This document shows, piece after piece, positions 40,001 through 53,600 of a DNA stretch of 64,000 bases (position 1 is its first letter; every line of letters begins with the position of its first letter). The stretch lies in the NCBI GenBank assembly GCA_029948255.1, contig JALIZF010001919.1, positions 310,001 through 374,000 on the forward strand, given 5' to 3'. This DNA comes from Telmatactis stephensoni. Taxonomy: Eukaryota > Cnidaria > Anthozoa > Actiniaria > Isophelliidae. The position numbers and the translations under genes are program-made. Below the pieces are notes generated by a model. That model was given only the letters and a program-made list of their open reading frames with translations. It did not search any database and was not told the DNA's origin.

Positions 40001-40911
40001 CTTGAAGTGTCAAAGCGTGTGATGATGGGATAAGACAACGCTTACAAAATATACGACAAAACAATTTAACGTGATGTTTGCCAGCTGTCAAGAAAATGGT
40101 GCTATGATATTATAGACAGAAATCACAATGGTGGTTTTAATTAAAATTGTCTTTGGATAAAGTATGTGTAAAGTGACTGTTTGTTGTTATTGTTGTTGAT
40201 GATGATGGTGGTGGTTCGTGATCTGTGGAAAGGTTTCTTTGAGGATAATAAAAACACAAGTTGAAGCCTACTTTACAATTCCAGGACACAAATAAAGTAT
40301 GTCACAAAGGAAAACAAAATATGATTTTATTGATACAAAATATAAAATTCAGATATCCAGCGCTGACTGAGATAATTGAGCAAAACTACCTCAGACTACT
40401 AACTTTGTTGATATGAAACCAGGACCAAAAAGAAAAGAAAAAACTAACTTTTTAAACTTTGAAAAAATAATGACTTGACATATACTTGTCTTAATTACTA
40501 GTTTGAAACACCTATTTTTAAAACATACTTTCAGAAGTTCATAAGTTGCGCCCAATTTTTGTGACTCAATGAAAAATGAGTAGAGTAATGAGTTACAATG
40601 TTATACAATGGTTTGACCTGATGAGAATCATTGTTACCCTTAACCACCCTTTTTGAGAGCAATCACAGAGTGTTCTCGGACAGATTGTCATTCTGATGCA
40701 TTTTAGGGAGGAAAAGTCATTAATCAAAGGGAGAGAGGAGGGTACTGGAAGTGCCTCTTTCACATGTCCTTCCGTTTCTGAGCATGAATCTTGTCCACCT
40801 TTGTTTCCATATATGAAATTCCTTGTCCGAAAAAAAATTTACTCCTTCCCTCTGAGCAATGGCAAGTCTCGCAACGGCGTAACAAATTTTTAGAACTTAA
40901 TATATATACGT

Positions 40912-40957
40912 AGATGCATCGTGCAGTCAAATTCTTTATTTCGAGGCTGGAGCTGCT
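40912..40957 (-). terminator. Candidate 3' non-coding exon and poly-A signal of gene C
   Basis: On the minus strand a strong acceptor (TTTCTTTCTATTTCAG) at 40959-40958 is followed within 20 bases by AATAAA (40940-40935). The last gene C coding exon ends at 41420 with a donor, so this could be the final exon. There is about 480 bases from stop to signal. Confidence 0.35.
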
Positions 40958-41420
40958 CTGAAATAGAAAGAAATCAAATGTATTCAAATCAAATTATATT
41001 CCAGAATTAATCGAAAGGCTTGAACAAACATGTACCGTGAAAGCTGTCAAGCAATAGAAATATTCCCTTACATTTCTGAGAAGCGATGTTCATCGCGATC
41101 ATAATAAATTCGCCCACTCTAAAACCCTTCCTTTTACTTGCCGATTTTTGTGACCCATTCTTTTATAAGCTATTTAAAAAATGATTATATTTTGACGGTT
41201 TATGATCCCGACATATTCGACACCAACATCTATCTATTTTTCGACGCAGGGGGCCAATTTTTCAGAAAGTATTAAAGTAACTTGTTATGAAATGACTGGA
41301 AATTATAAGGTAGATTACCACGAATTGTCCGAATTATAAAACTGTTAGATAGTTCGCTGTACATTAAAGGAAAATAAACTTAAGTCACGTTACAACAACA
41401 ACAACAACAACTGAATTACC

Positions 41421-41663
41421 TTATAAGGAACAAGATCTGGTTACCAGTCCTCTAACAATTCCTTCTAATTCATCAAAAGCGCCAACAATAAACACATTTT
41501 TGTTGTCAGCGGTAATGAGTTTGAGTTCTTTGAGGTCAATATCTTTGCCAATACCCACAGTTAGTATTTCAATTCCTTTGATTCTTAGTGGAATTATGGC
41601 TTGGTTGACTGGTATGTAACCTGGGTCTTTGGACTGTCTACCATCTGTTATCAATATAAGGAC
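41421..41663 (-). CDS. Gene C vWA domain 17, second part, and stop
   Basis: Phase-0 acceptor (TTTTTCAG), then VLILITDGRQSK with the MIDAS Asp, IEILTVGIGK, DNKNVFIVGAFDEL and the closing Cys in TRSCSL, then TAA at 41423-41421. One base later is a GTAATT donor in the position where other domains have their phase-1 donor. This suggests that the stop arose inside an ordinary domain exon. Confidence 0.78.
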   Translation of the reverse strand, partial: VLILITDGRQSKDPGYIPVNQAIIPLRIKGIEILTVGIGKDIDLKELKLITADNKNVFIVGAFDELEGIVRGLVTRSCSL

Positions 41664-44600
41664 CTGAAAAATAATTTGGCGTGACTTTCTGTGCCTAATG
41701 ATTAGAGCAACGACATGGGTCCTTTCTCAGGATTAACTCGTCTAGGTTTTGAGCTTGTCCTTCAGCAGTTAAGAGCCGTAATATTTATTACTAACTAATG
41801 TCTAGCAACTTTCGTAACAGGTGTCGTATTGCATTCCTAATAATATACATGCAAAAATTTCTCGATGCTGATTGGCTAAGAGCAGTGCTGTTTCGAGGAC
41901 ATTTAGTGCAGAAAAAAGGAAATTTAGTGCCAAAAAAAGGAAATTTAGTGCAAATTTCTTTTGGCAGAAAACAGTCAAAATGCACTAAAACGTCAAATTC
42001 TTCTTTTTATTCATCAAAGAAACAATTTATAAAACACTTTTAGCGGGATTTGTTGCCAAAATTGTCGTAAATATGCAAGAAAAATGTCACAAAGTGCCCA
42101 AGTTTCGGGTGAAAAGTTTTGAATTTTTTCCTTGAGCGCGCGCTTGGTGACGACATCGTCAGGTCGCTTTCGAACACTGGGCGCGCGCTAACCTGATTTT
42201 TCAACTGAAAAGCTAGAGAAAACTTGAAAATTTTGCTTGAATTTTTGCATGTATATTATTAAAAGGAAATAATATGGTTTACTCGTGCAATGTAGAATAA
42301 ATTTGACTCGTGAGTTTTCAAAGAGCACAAATTGCACTCGCCCTACGGGCTCGTGCAATTTTGAACTCTTTGAAAACTCACTCGTGCAAATTTATTCTAA
42401 ATTGCACTCGTAACCATATTATTTCCTATACAAAATGTATTGTGACGTAATCATTGTAAGAGGAAAAATGGAAGAGAGAACTCTCATCATCACTGAGTCG
42501 AGAAATTTAGTAAACCTCTTGCCAATAGTTGAATGTTGGGAAGAAATTCGTTTGTGCGATATCTCTCAGCCTGGACTAACCAAAAGTCCAAGAGAGGTAA
42601 CTTAAAATTTACAGAAAATAGAGCCAATCGTAAAAAAAATGATTTTCCCTATAAAATATAATCTTAGTCTGTCGCTCTCTTCCTGTCCCCTCCTCTCGAC
42701 GATAACTTTTACAACTGCAGCAACAAAGATTACACGTTGAAATGTTGTTAAGATATGTCGCGGCTAATAAGCCCCTAGATGATGAGGTTTTTGTCCCCTC
42801 TATACCAGAATCCTTTTCAAGAGCATTTCATATTCAATACAAACACAATTATAGTTTTAACTAGTGGGGGTCACAAAGTCATCACGCTAGGGGCTTATTA
42901 CGTTCGGAAAAAGCAGCAGACCACATCCATCTAAAATTAAACATTTCGGGTTATGAGAAACGTTTTATTTTACCTGAGGTACCCCGACACGTTTCTTTGT
43001 GAACAGACCTCTGTTTGCCACATCAAGTGCTCTGTCTATTCGTGTCCTGCCCTGTTCGTACGGCAGACCATCTATGCTCGCATCAAGAGCAGACGATGAC
43101 ATGGTTTCAAAGTCATTAAAGTCGATTGCTACCTCTGCGTAGTCACTGAATGGTACAATTCCAACGCGACTACGCGGGGACGCGGTGACAAGTTCTCGAA
43201 TGATAGATTTGATAAAGTCACGCTCTTTGGAATAATGCAATTTCCCAGGCTACCAGACGAGTCCATCACGATGCCAACATCCAGTGTTTGGTTGCAGCTT
43301 ACGACGGTTGTTCCAACTACAATGAAATAGAATGTGTTTGGAAAGTCACAGCAATACGCTTCTGCACCTCTGCCCCTGCACCATATGCACCCATAAGAGG
43401 TATTTAAAATAACAGGTCGCAAAAGACATTACGACATACACGCAAGGCCAACAGCAAAATTTTGTATTGTGTCCGCGTGCAATGATGAGCAAAATCATGA
43501 AAAACATTAAAATTCTGTTGTAGCGACCAGATGTCTCTTATGCATCTGTCGCTCTCCCATGTGTCGCTGTATTTTGTACCGAAAACATTAGAACGAGGCC
43601 ACAAAGGCCTTGTTACCAGAAAATAAGCGTGGCGACACCAGAGTTCTATTGTTATCAAAGACGATGTGTTGTTCTTCTTCCTTTTGAATAACTGTTTTCT
43701 GTGCATATTACAGGATATACTTAGACTCATTTGATGCCATGATGATTTTGGAGACCTTTCTGGCCTCCGGCGCTCTCGTGAACAATGAGCTCGCCATTTT
43801 TGGAATCGTCTATTGCTCAGTGTAACAAAACCTTACAAAACGTAACACATCACACAAACAACCAGTGTTTTGCCTTTGTAACACTGCTGTGGAAGGTTAA
43901 TAATATAATAATGGGACTACCTTTGAAATATTACGTGCAGCTAACACAAAACTGGAACACATAGGAGTTTGTTCATCATCAGCATCAACATAAGCGATCT
44001 ACATAGCAATATTTCTTTAATACTCTATTTTCGAGTTGTGTCGATTAGCCTCGAATCTACGTGAGCAATAACCCGTGGGATTTGAAAGTATTTTATTTGT
44101 TCATTCATTTCATTTGTTGCTTTTCCACTGGCTGTTTATAAAGAATGCATTAAGCGCAATCGAGACTAACGTTGACCAAAAAGAAAAGGTGAGAATTATC
44201 CAATGCCGATTTACAATAAATGATGCGAAATTAGTAATGAATAAAAGTGAAGCAACCTACCGATGTGTTTCCAAATTCGCTCAATCTGTAACCTCATGGC
44301 ACCCAAACTATTCACAAACAAGATGTTTTCTGGCCCTCTAGCCACACTAGTGAGCTCCACGATATCAAGACCAGGGCCGATTGCCAGAACGTTAGTAATA
44401 ATGCCTTGGTTCTTCAGGGGCTTTATCACCTCCACCAAGGACTTGGAATCGGGATCAGTAATTGGCTTTCCTTTAGCTAATATTATAAGCACTTTGGCTG
44501 CATTTCGTCTAATACCATAGAATGTCTGTCCAGCTAGCTCGATGGCTTTGTCAAGTCTCTGGCCACCACCCCTCTTTTGAAGCTGAGAGAGCTTGGAATA

Positions 44601-47600
44601 AAACTCCGCGGTTGTGTTGTAGGAGTTGAAGTTAATGTTTAGTTGGGCGTTGTCACCGTATGTAATAAAGGCAGCGCGCGTGCCGACAGGAGAGACGTTG
44701 AGCCGTCTTGAGATGGCTTTAAGGAAGTCGATTTGTTGGTCAAACTCTTGGTTAGTTAATTCGTTGGATGAGTCCACTAAGAACATGATGTCCGCGACAT
44801 AACCTGAAGGACCAACCCTTGTAGGGCCTAGAAAGATACAAAACATCGAGGCAAATGAGCAACGCAATTGTCAAAAGAAATCGTTAAGTCGGTTTGAAGA
44901 TATATATTAAGCGGAGACTTACCAATTGTCATTTGGCTCAAAACGTATCTAATCTGCCTCAGTAGATAATCATAAAATCTACTGATAAACAAATCTCCAG
45001 GTTTCTGTGCAATCAATCGTAGCTTATCAACGTCTACATTATCACCAGTTCCAATAACGTAAACTTTAGCACCCAATCCATGAAGTGGCTGCGCGGCCAA
45101 GTCCAACGGCTCTACCCCAGGTCTTAAGCTTTGCTTTCCGTCAGAGATTATAACGGCAATTTTCTTAGAGCTTGGGCGACCCTTCTGTAAAATGCGCGCG
45201 GCCAAGACAAGAGCTTTGTCGAGTCTTTTGATTCCACCAACATACGCCACATTATCTACCGCTCTTAAAAAGTCAGACGTGCTTGTGTGCTCACCGAACC
45301 GAATGCTTAAGTCGGGAGTGTCGCCAAAGCTGATGAACGCAACGTGAGTTTTCTCGGGTGCGATGTTGAAGGCCCTTGAGAAAGCTTTGACGAAGGCTTT
45401 AGATTTGACAAAATTTGGTTTTCCTACGCTGTCTGAGGAGTCCACCACAAATAGTAAATCGGTTTTTTGGTCATGGACTTTCTTTTCGCCGTCTATCACA
45501 ACAAAATGCATATTTCAATACAGTATGCGTCAGCGAGGAAATACATCTTTGGTGTGGTGGTTTCATAAAAACGATGCGGCGTTAAAGCCGATGTCACGTG
45601 CGCGACAAAGTTTGCTTCAAGTTCGCTGCTTGGTAGTCGTGAAGACGATGTAAAACAATAACGAAGAACCAGCATTGTCTTCGTAAAAAACTTGACTTCC
45701 ACAAAAGATAAAGAGGTACAAGAAGCAGAGAGGTTCAAGTTTATCGTTTGTGAAAGCCAAGATTCCTTAATAACATCACTACAAATAATGAACGAATAAA
45801 GCATGTAAGGTTATGATAACAACTTTAGTAGTCAGGAAGCACCATTACCAGAATGATAATTTTCAGGTGGCGCTACTTCTCATTGCGTCAAACGTTGCAA
45901 AAATAGAAGTAGTTTTGTAACTTTAATTGTATATATTATCATTTAACAACTCTTACCGGTTCCTATAGCCACATGTTCAATTATAAAACGAACGTCAGGC
46001 ATAACCTTTCCAGAAGAAGGAATCATGTACACGTTTCCCTCTTGCTGTGTGAGCTGACGCAGTTCCTTGATATCAGGACGAGAGCCAATACCAATTGCAA
46101 ACACTTGAGCCTTATTTTCGTGGAGAGGTAAGGCTGCGGTTCGAAGGGGAATCGATCCAACTCCTGGTTGATGGCGACCAGTAGTTAGGAAAAAGATCAC
46201 TTTGTTGGCCTGAGAAAGAGAACACAGTCTAGTCAACTCAAAGGATCGAGTGATATGAAAATGAGGGAAGAAGACATGTTAATTGATACAATTCTAAAGC
46301 CCTTGGCAAGCAAAGTTGTGCTATGCAACAAAATCCTTGTAAAAGATAAATTGCGTTGCTTTCATGCTACCTGATCCATGCTGATTTGTACGACCACTCG
46401 CGTATTTTTCCTTATTTTTGTATGTGGATACGAAAGGACCAGCCTGCAACTGATCGAGTGCCGAGCTTATACTATGTCCAGAAACTAACGATAAGCACTG
46501 ATTTAATACGAGTAAGAGTATTTGGTATACGCATGTGCTCCATAAAGCTGAACTACAAATATCCTGCACTACTTCACTGCAATACAGAAATTGGTAACCA
46601 CGGAATATTCAAGATCATATTAAAAACATTAAAAGTATTAACATTGTACAGAAAATTAGCAACCAGGGAAGCAGACCCAACCAATGCAACCCTACCATCA
46701 GGTTTCATTTCGGGGATGAGACAACCTAAACAACTTTTAATACAACAAATTTAAAGGAGGCAACATTATACAGCAAAAATCAAGATACTCTACCTTAGGA
46801 CGAGCTCTGGCAACTAGAACTTCCGCCTGCTGAGCAGCCTGGTCGAGCCTTCTCTTCCCTCCAATATACGGTATGGTCTCAATTCCTCTATGAAGATCGA
46901 TAATGTTACCATACGAGTTAAAATTTATGACAACCCTTCCACGATCACTATAAGCAGCTACAGCTACTCGGGTCTTTGCAGAGCCTATATCAAATGATCT
47001 TGAAATAGATTTGATGATTTCTTTCTGCCGCTCATAGGCATCACTAGTGACTTCGTCAGAAGAGTCGATCAGGAAAATGAGATCTGTTGGTGGATGTGGC
47101 TCACGAGGTTTCTCTAAAAAGATTGCATGCAAAAAAACAATAAATTGATGTTTTGAGTAATAATTACACATATAGAAAACAGAGATAGAGGAAAAAGGGA
47201 GGAATCTTTATCTTTTTCGGGGAGCAAGGGTGGCCGAGTGGTTAGACCGCTTGCCTCTCACCGCTGTGGTCCCTGGTTCGATTCCCAGACGGGGCAATTC
47301 ATGTGAGTTGAGTTTGTTAGTTCGTTCTCTCCCTTGCTTCGAGGGCTTTTCTCCGGGTCCTCCGGTTTTCCTCCCTCCATCAAAAACGAACTGGTGAGTC
47401 GAGTGATTACTTGCAAAATATTCAAGGTAGAGGTAGTGAGTGTGAGAGTATAGTGTCCCCCAATTAGTGCGCGAGCGCTATAAGACTAGGACACTTAAAT
47501 AAACAGTTATTTATTTTAGTATCATATTGAGCAACATCATTATTTTCAATAATGTTTTTAATAGTCGGATTAAGTAACAACAACAACAAGATTTATTATC

Positions 47601-50600
47601 TCTTTTTGCTTCTTCGAGTACATAGGAGTTGAATACTAATAAATAGTGATTTATGAACCTTTCCTTCCTTCCTTCCTCCCTTCCTCCCTCCCTCCCTCCC
47701 TCCCTCCCTCATCACCATAAAGCTGACATATCATTTTGAAACTCACCTTGTTTAGCTGTATTCTTAGTGTGTTGTGATATCAAAGTAACTCTGGACAACA
47801 AATCACCAATATTAGGTAACAAGAACACATCTTTGGGTGTGGACGCAATCTCTCTTAACTGTTTAACATCAGCGCCCTTACCAACACCAATCACATAAAT
47901 CCTTGCCATAAGATCTCTTAGATGCTGTCTAGCAACGCCCAGTGGTTTTGCGCCAAGTTCCTCAGCTTGTCGTCCAGTTGTTAGTAAAACAGCAATCTTC
48001 GGAATATTTGGGCGGGCATCGAGAAGAAGCCGTGCACCATCTTCAAGCGCACGATCTAATCTGCGTGAACCACCGACTGCTGTAGCACGATCAAGGGCGT
48101 AGTCGAACGTTGCAAGAGACTGGTCTCCGCCAAGTCGAAGAATTACATTCGAAGAAGAACCGAAGACTAAGACACCAGCTCGCGAGGCTCCGGGTTGGAT
48201 GTTGAAGTACCGAGCTAAGGATTTGACGAGGAGTTTTAGACGATTAAAGGTACTGCTGGTGACGTCATTAGATCCATCAATCATGAAAACAATGTCCGAT
48301 TTAAACTGAAGCCGCGAGGTGATACCTGAATAGATCGGTGTATTTCATGTATTAGGGGAAATTATATCATGGTGTTACGTAACAACAAAAATATCACTGT
48401 TGTAATAGAACAAGGGAACTGAAGAAAGGAGTAGTGGCCGGTATAGGGAGTGAATGTGTGGATCTTCAAGTGGGTACCCCACAAAGCTACTATCATAAAC
48501 TTCAAGTACCGGAGCTCTTAGGCCTGGTTTTCCCGAGCGACAAAAGCAGAAGTAGAAGCAACATACTAGGTTCAGTAATGCTCATTGTTTTCTTTCACGA
48601 AATGTAACACTTAATAGTCTTCGTATGTTGCTTCCGCTTCTGCTTCGGTCGCTTGTGAAACTAGGCCGCCTACGTAGGCTTCAGAGAATGAGTAAACAGA
48701 TGATAAGAGTAAAAGATGTAATACTGGAAAGGGAACTCCTGCAAGGAAACTTTCAGGGCAATGTCCCTTGAGAAAGCAGTGTAAACAATCTGTGTTTCGG
48801 TGGGAATTTGAACTCACGATCCCTGGTAGTGTTACGGTGTTGGGGTGTGGAAACAAGAACATGAGAGGAGCGTAACACAGATCTAGATAGAAAAAGATTA
48901 TAAGAGTGAAAAAGAAACATAATAAGCGAGAGGTGATTAATCAATATGAAATTGCTCAACAAAATGTTATTTAAATTACTAGTGTGGCCACTAGTGGAAT
49001 ATCAATGAAGGAACTTACTATCAGCAATTGTTCTCCAGTAAATGACAATTTTTTTTTTGAATATTTGATAGTCAGTTAAACACATTGAGGAGCTGTTTAT
49101 ATGGAGGTGGAGGCGAGCCAGCGAGCCAGGCGAGCCCGGTAAGCGGGCTGAATTCTTTTGTTTTGTTTATCCTTGGGGCCTCCATATAAACAGCCCCTCA
49201 ATGATAGCAAAGGTGTTAAGTCCAGATCCTCAAGATCAAAAAGATCCACATTTTCATGCATCAAATGCAGGTGAATCATAGACGTGCGGATAAACTATAT
49301 TTTCTTCGTGCTTACCACTCATTACACGTCGTAGGGCATCTTTTACGAAGGGAGCTAAATCAGAAAATGTTTTCACCATCATAAGATCCTCAGGCCTGTC
49401 AACAACTGGTGTAAGGTCTTTAACATTGGAGTGTTTACCAATAGCAATGATGTACGTCAGGATGCCAGAGGATCGTAGGCCTTTGGTGGCTTCATTCAAC
49501 TGTTGTTTCACAACATCTGAGACTTGTACTCCTGCAGTTAACAGGACCACAATCTATAGAAATCAAACTTACATTAGCACAATGACAATAAGCGACAGAC
49601 CTTGTGGGATAAGTCAGTCGAGTATATTTACCGCATTCACCAGACAGACAAACAGCAAGGGAAATAAAAATAAGTTTCTCAGTGGAAAGGGGAGGGAAGG
49701 AAGCGTAGAAGAATGAACTTGTCTTGATAGATAATGATATGCAGCATCATTAAATATACATGTTTATCATGTATATATACACAACATATGCGACGTGGAA
49801 CTAGTCAGGGGATTAGCTTGCCTTGATAGTCCGTGGTGTGCATCTTATTCTTAACTAATTAACAACTCATAAAACGCACCTAGTTGAACTAGGGCATGCA
49901 GGTCAGTCATGACATGAAAAGGAAGAAACTTGACCTTGGAGGACAACATACCTTGAATGTACACGGTCTGCTTCTCGTTAAAAGTTACATGACGTAAAAA
50001 GCCACTGAGGTAGGTCTGTCGTGAAAAGTAAGGAAAGGGAAGTGGAAGGGGAGTGGTTAGGCTTCATTTGGAGGAATAAACGTACCTTGATGGCTCGTGG
50101 TCTACCACCATCTAGAATTGTTTTTGCAGATGTTAAAGCACTATCAATACGTCTGCTTCCTCCTAAGTAAGGAGCCTTATCAACATTACTTTCAAACTCA
50201 TCTATGCTTTGGTAGTCATTAAATCCAAACACAGTTTGTGGAGACGAGGCATAGCTAATAAGCGCCCCGTGAGAGCGACTCGGAGCGACTCCCATTCTTC
50301 TTGCAAAGTTTTTGATGAATGTCTTTTCCAAAGCGAAATTTTGAGCAGTGACTTCAGAAGATGAGTCCGCGAGAAAAACGATGTCAGCGATTACCTTTTG
50401 TGGTTTCAGAGGTCCTGAAAAATTAAAAATCTAAAATCAGCAAGCTTTTCTCTGCTTTTGAATCCGATCGACATTAAGACCAATTACCCGAGCCATCCGT
50501 AACCAAGGTTACGGTCTTTTTAGTAAGGCCATTGACGTCCACGAGTGAAGGGATTCTCAAGATGTCAATGTCTCGATCAACGATGGGTCTGAGTTCCCGT

Positions 50601-53600
50601 ATATCTGGTTTGCTACCAATGGCAACGACGTAGGTCTTGGCACCAAGATTTTTCATCCTCTGTGAGGCTACGTTTAATAGCCAATCACCAGCGGCCTGGC
50701 TTTGTCGACCAGCTGTGAACAGAACAGCGACTTTGTAAGAATTAGGTCTTCCCTCACTTAGTACTCTCGTGGCCGTATTCAAAGCTCGATCCAGTCTCCT
50801 TTCTCCGCCAATACGACTGGCTTGGTCAACACCAGCGTTAAACTCATTTATACTTCTGTAGCCATCAAAACGAACATCAAGGTTACCATAGCTACCATAT
50901 GTTACCAGTGCACCACGTGATTTGTCAGGAGCAATGTCAAATTGGCGGGCAAAAGACTTAACAAACTGTTTTTGTCTTTCAAAATCCGGTCGATCGACGT
51001 CATCAGACGAGTCAACTACAAAAACGACGTCGAAGTTGTTTCTTGTGGAATCTAGTTTTCCTGTCAAATCAAGGAAATTAAATAAGTGCTGCTATTAGAA
51101 AATATTTTTAGTTAAGCCTACTTTTTTACTGGAGTTTTACAGTAGGGACACAGTAACCAGGACCACTTGGACAAACTATTCAATGAGATAAAGTGAAAAC
51201 GCTAATTATCACAAACAACTTTTGCTTGAATTCCGTTTTTATAAGGGCGCTCTGATTAGGCAGACAATTTTGTTAGAATTTAATTGTTTTCGTCTGGTGT
51301 CATCTGATCGGTCAGTGTTGTTTCAGAAGAGACTCCACGACTTTATCACTACTGTTTTCCGTTACAGGGTATTAAAAAAGGGCAGGGCAATCACGCGGTG
51401 ACAAGTTGACATAACATGATGTATACAGTGGAATACAGTAGAACCGACTGTTTCAAACTAGCGCGATTGGTTATTTAGAATAGCCTACTACTTCAAACTC
51501 ATTTCACTTGTATCATTTCAGCTTATTACTATGTATTACTTCGAACTCTCTCTGAATGTATTTCGAGTATCTTTTTGTTCATCCCGAAGCAGTTTGAAAT
51601 TGCAGTGGTTCTGCTCCAGTACTAACTTACCATATACTTTGTAGATGACATTAAAAACAGGAATAACATGTGATGGTAAACCACCATACGATAAAACTCT
51701 AATAATATCCTTAGGATTCTCTGTAACAGTGTTCAGTTCTTGGTCCTTTACTTGGTTGCCAATAGCAATAACATATGCTCTAGTTCCCATGTTTCGTAAT
51801 ACTTGTGCAGCTGAGTTAAGATCTTGTTCGGGAGTTCCAGGAGCCTGGGAGCCAGCAGTCAGTAAAAAGGCAATTTTGGGAACTTTTGGTCTTGATCCCG
51901 TTAGTACAAAAGATGCGGTTTCCAGTGCTTTGTCCATACGTCGTTGTCCTCCAATGGTTGGTGCGCGGTCGACCAAGGACACAAAGTCTGCATTAGTGCT
52001 AGCAGTATCAAGCTATAGAAATGGAACATGCAAAAGTTAAACTGACTCCACAAGAAAAGACAAATTAGTGAATGCGTACGTTTAGAAATGTGATAAAACA
52101 GTAACCACAATATTGATTTATTTAAGGAATAAAAAACGGTTTCCCGTGTTTGATAGCCTGATCAAAACACGCGTGATGTTGGGAGAACACGAGAGAGCGT
52201 AGTGGAAGCACGAGCCGTAGGCGTATTCTTTTATAAAATAACTAACACGCAAATAGACGAAAATAGGTAAAAGAAAACACCGGCGAAAAAACAAATTGAC
52301 GTGAGCGTGTTTGATACTCTCATCAAACACGGATTTTCAGCCAATCAGAGCGCGCGTTATATAAGAGTTATTTTATAAATGTTCACAAAATATCTACAGA
52401 AAAGGAAAACCTCAATCATTAAACAGGGATTTCACATGAAATATTAATGCGCGATTTCAAGTTCAAATTGCAATGCAGAAAATGTTGTGATATAAGCAAA
52501 ATACTAGTCTTCATGATATCTAACGACTAGAGCGGACACTAAACCTTTGGTCTCTATCAGTGCTCTTTCTTATAATCTTCCTATGGATATCTAAAGATGT
52601 ATTTATCTATCAGAGAAAATGGATATAAGGATGCATTTGAGAATCATGACAATGAAAATTAGATCGCGAAACGCCTTTGTACTTATATTGTGTTACTCTT
52701 GTTCATAAATGTTTCTTACCTTGGCAAACGCTTCGCCTCTATTTCCATAAACAATTAATGCTATTCGTGACTTTTCAGGTGCGATGTTGAAATGTTTAGA
52801 CAAGGTTTTTACAAAAGCCTTTTCAAGGTCGATACTCTTTCGACTGACGTCGGACGATGTATCAATCATGAAGATTATGTCAGCAGACATATCCAACGGC
52901 TGTACGGGTCCTATCACAGACGAAAAAAGAATTCAAAGATGAGCAAAATAAGTGAATTTGTACAGATGATTTCCATTTACTCACCGACATTGTTCACAAC
53001 CAAGAGTAGAATATCATCGATTTTGGACGGCAACTTATCATAGTCTGGCACATCAACAACGTCGCCCTTTTTCTTTACAAGGGGAAGTAACAAGTTAGCA
53101 TCCGGGACTCTTCCTATGGTAATTACATATGTATTAATACCCAGGCCAGTCAAGCTTTGAGTAAAAGTATCCAAAGACGCAGATCCCGGTCCTTGTCGGC
53201 CAGCGGTTATCAAAATCAAGATCTTTGGTTTACCAGGACGAGATTGCTTAAATAGTTTTAAAGCGGCATTAATAGCTAGATCCAGTCTTCTATCTCCACC
53301 GATGTATACGGTTGCTTTCACGGCGTTGTCAAAAGCAGGCTTGGCATCGTGGAATCCACCAACTTCGATTTGTGTTCGACCATAGGAGATAAAGGCCGCA
53401 CGGGAACCGTCGGGAGAGATGTTGAGACCGTTTGTGAGTTTTATGACGAAGTCTTTTTGCTCTAAGAACTGCCACCTTTGAACGTCTGAAGAGGAGTCCC
53501 CAAGGATAACGATGTCGGCACTTGGTTTCTTTGGCTTGCTAACTACTCCTGTACAACACATAAAAAGAAATAAATACGTATAAACAGGGGTGACTCCCAT

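Noticed and set aside
47225..47300. Functional tRNA gene
   Set aside because: A and B boxes are present, but the acceptor stem does not pair and a SINE body follows.
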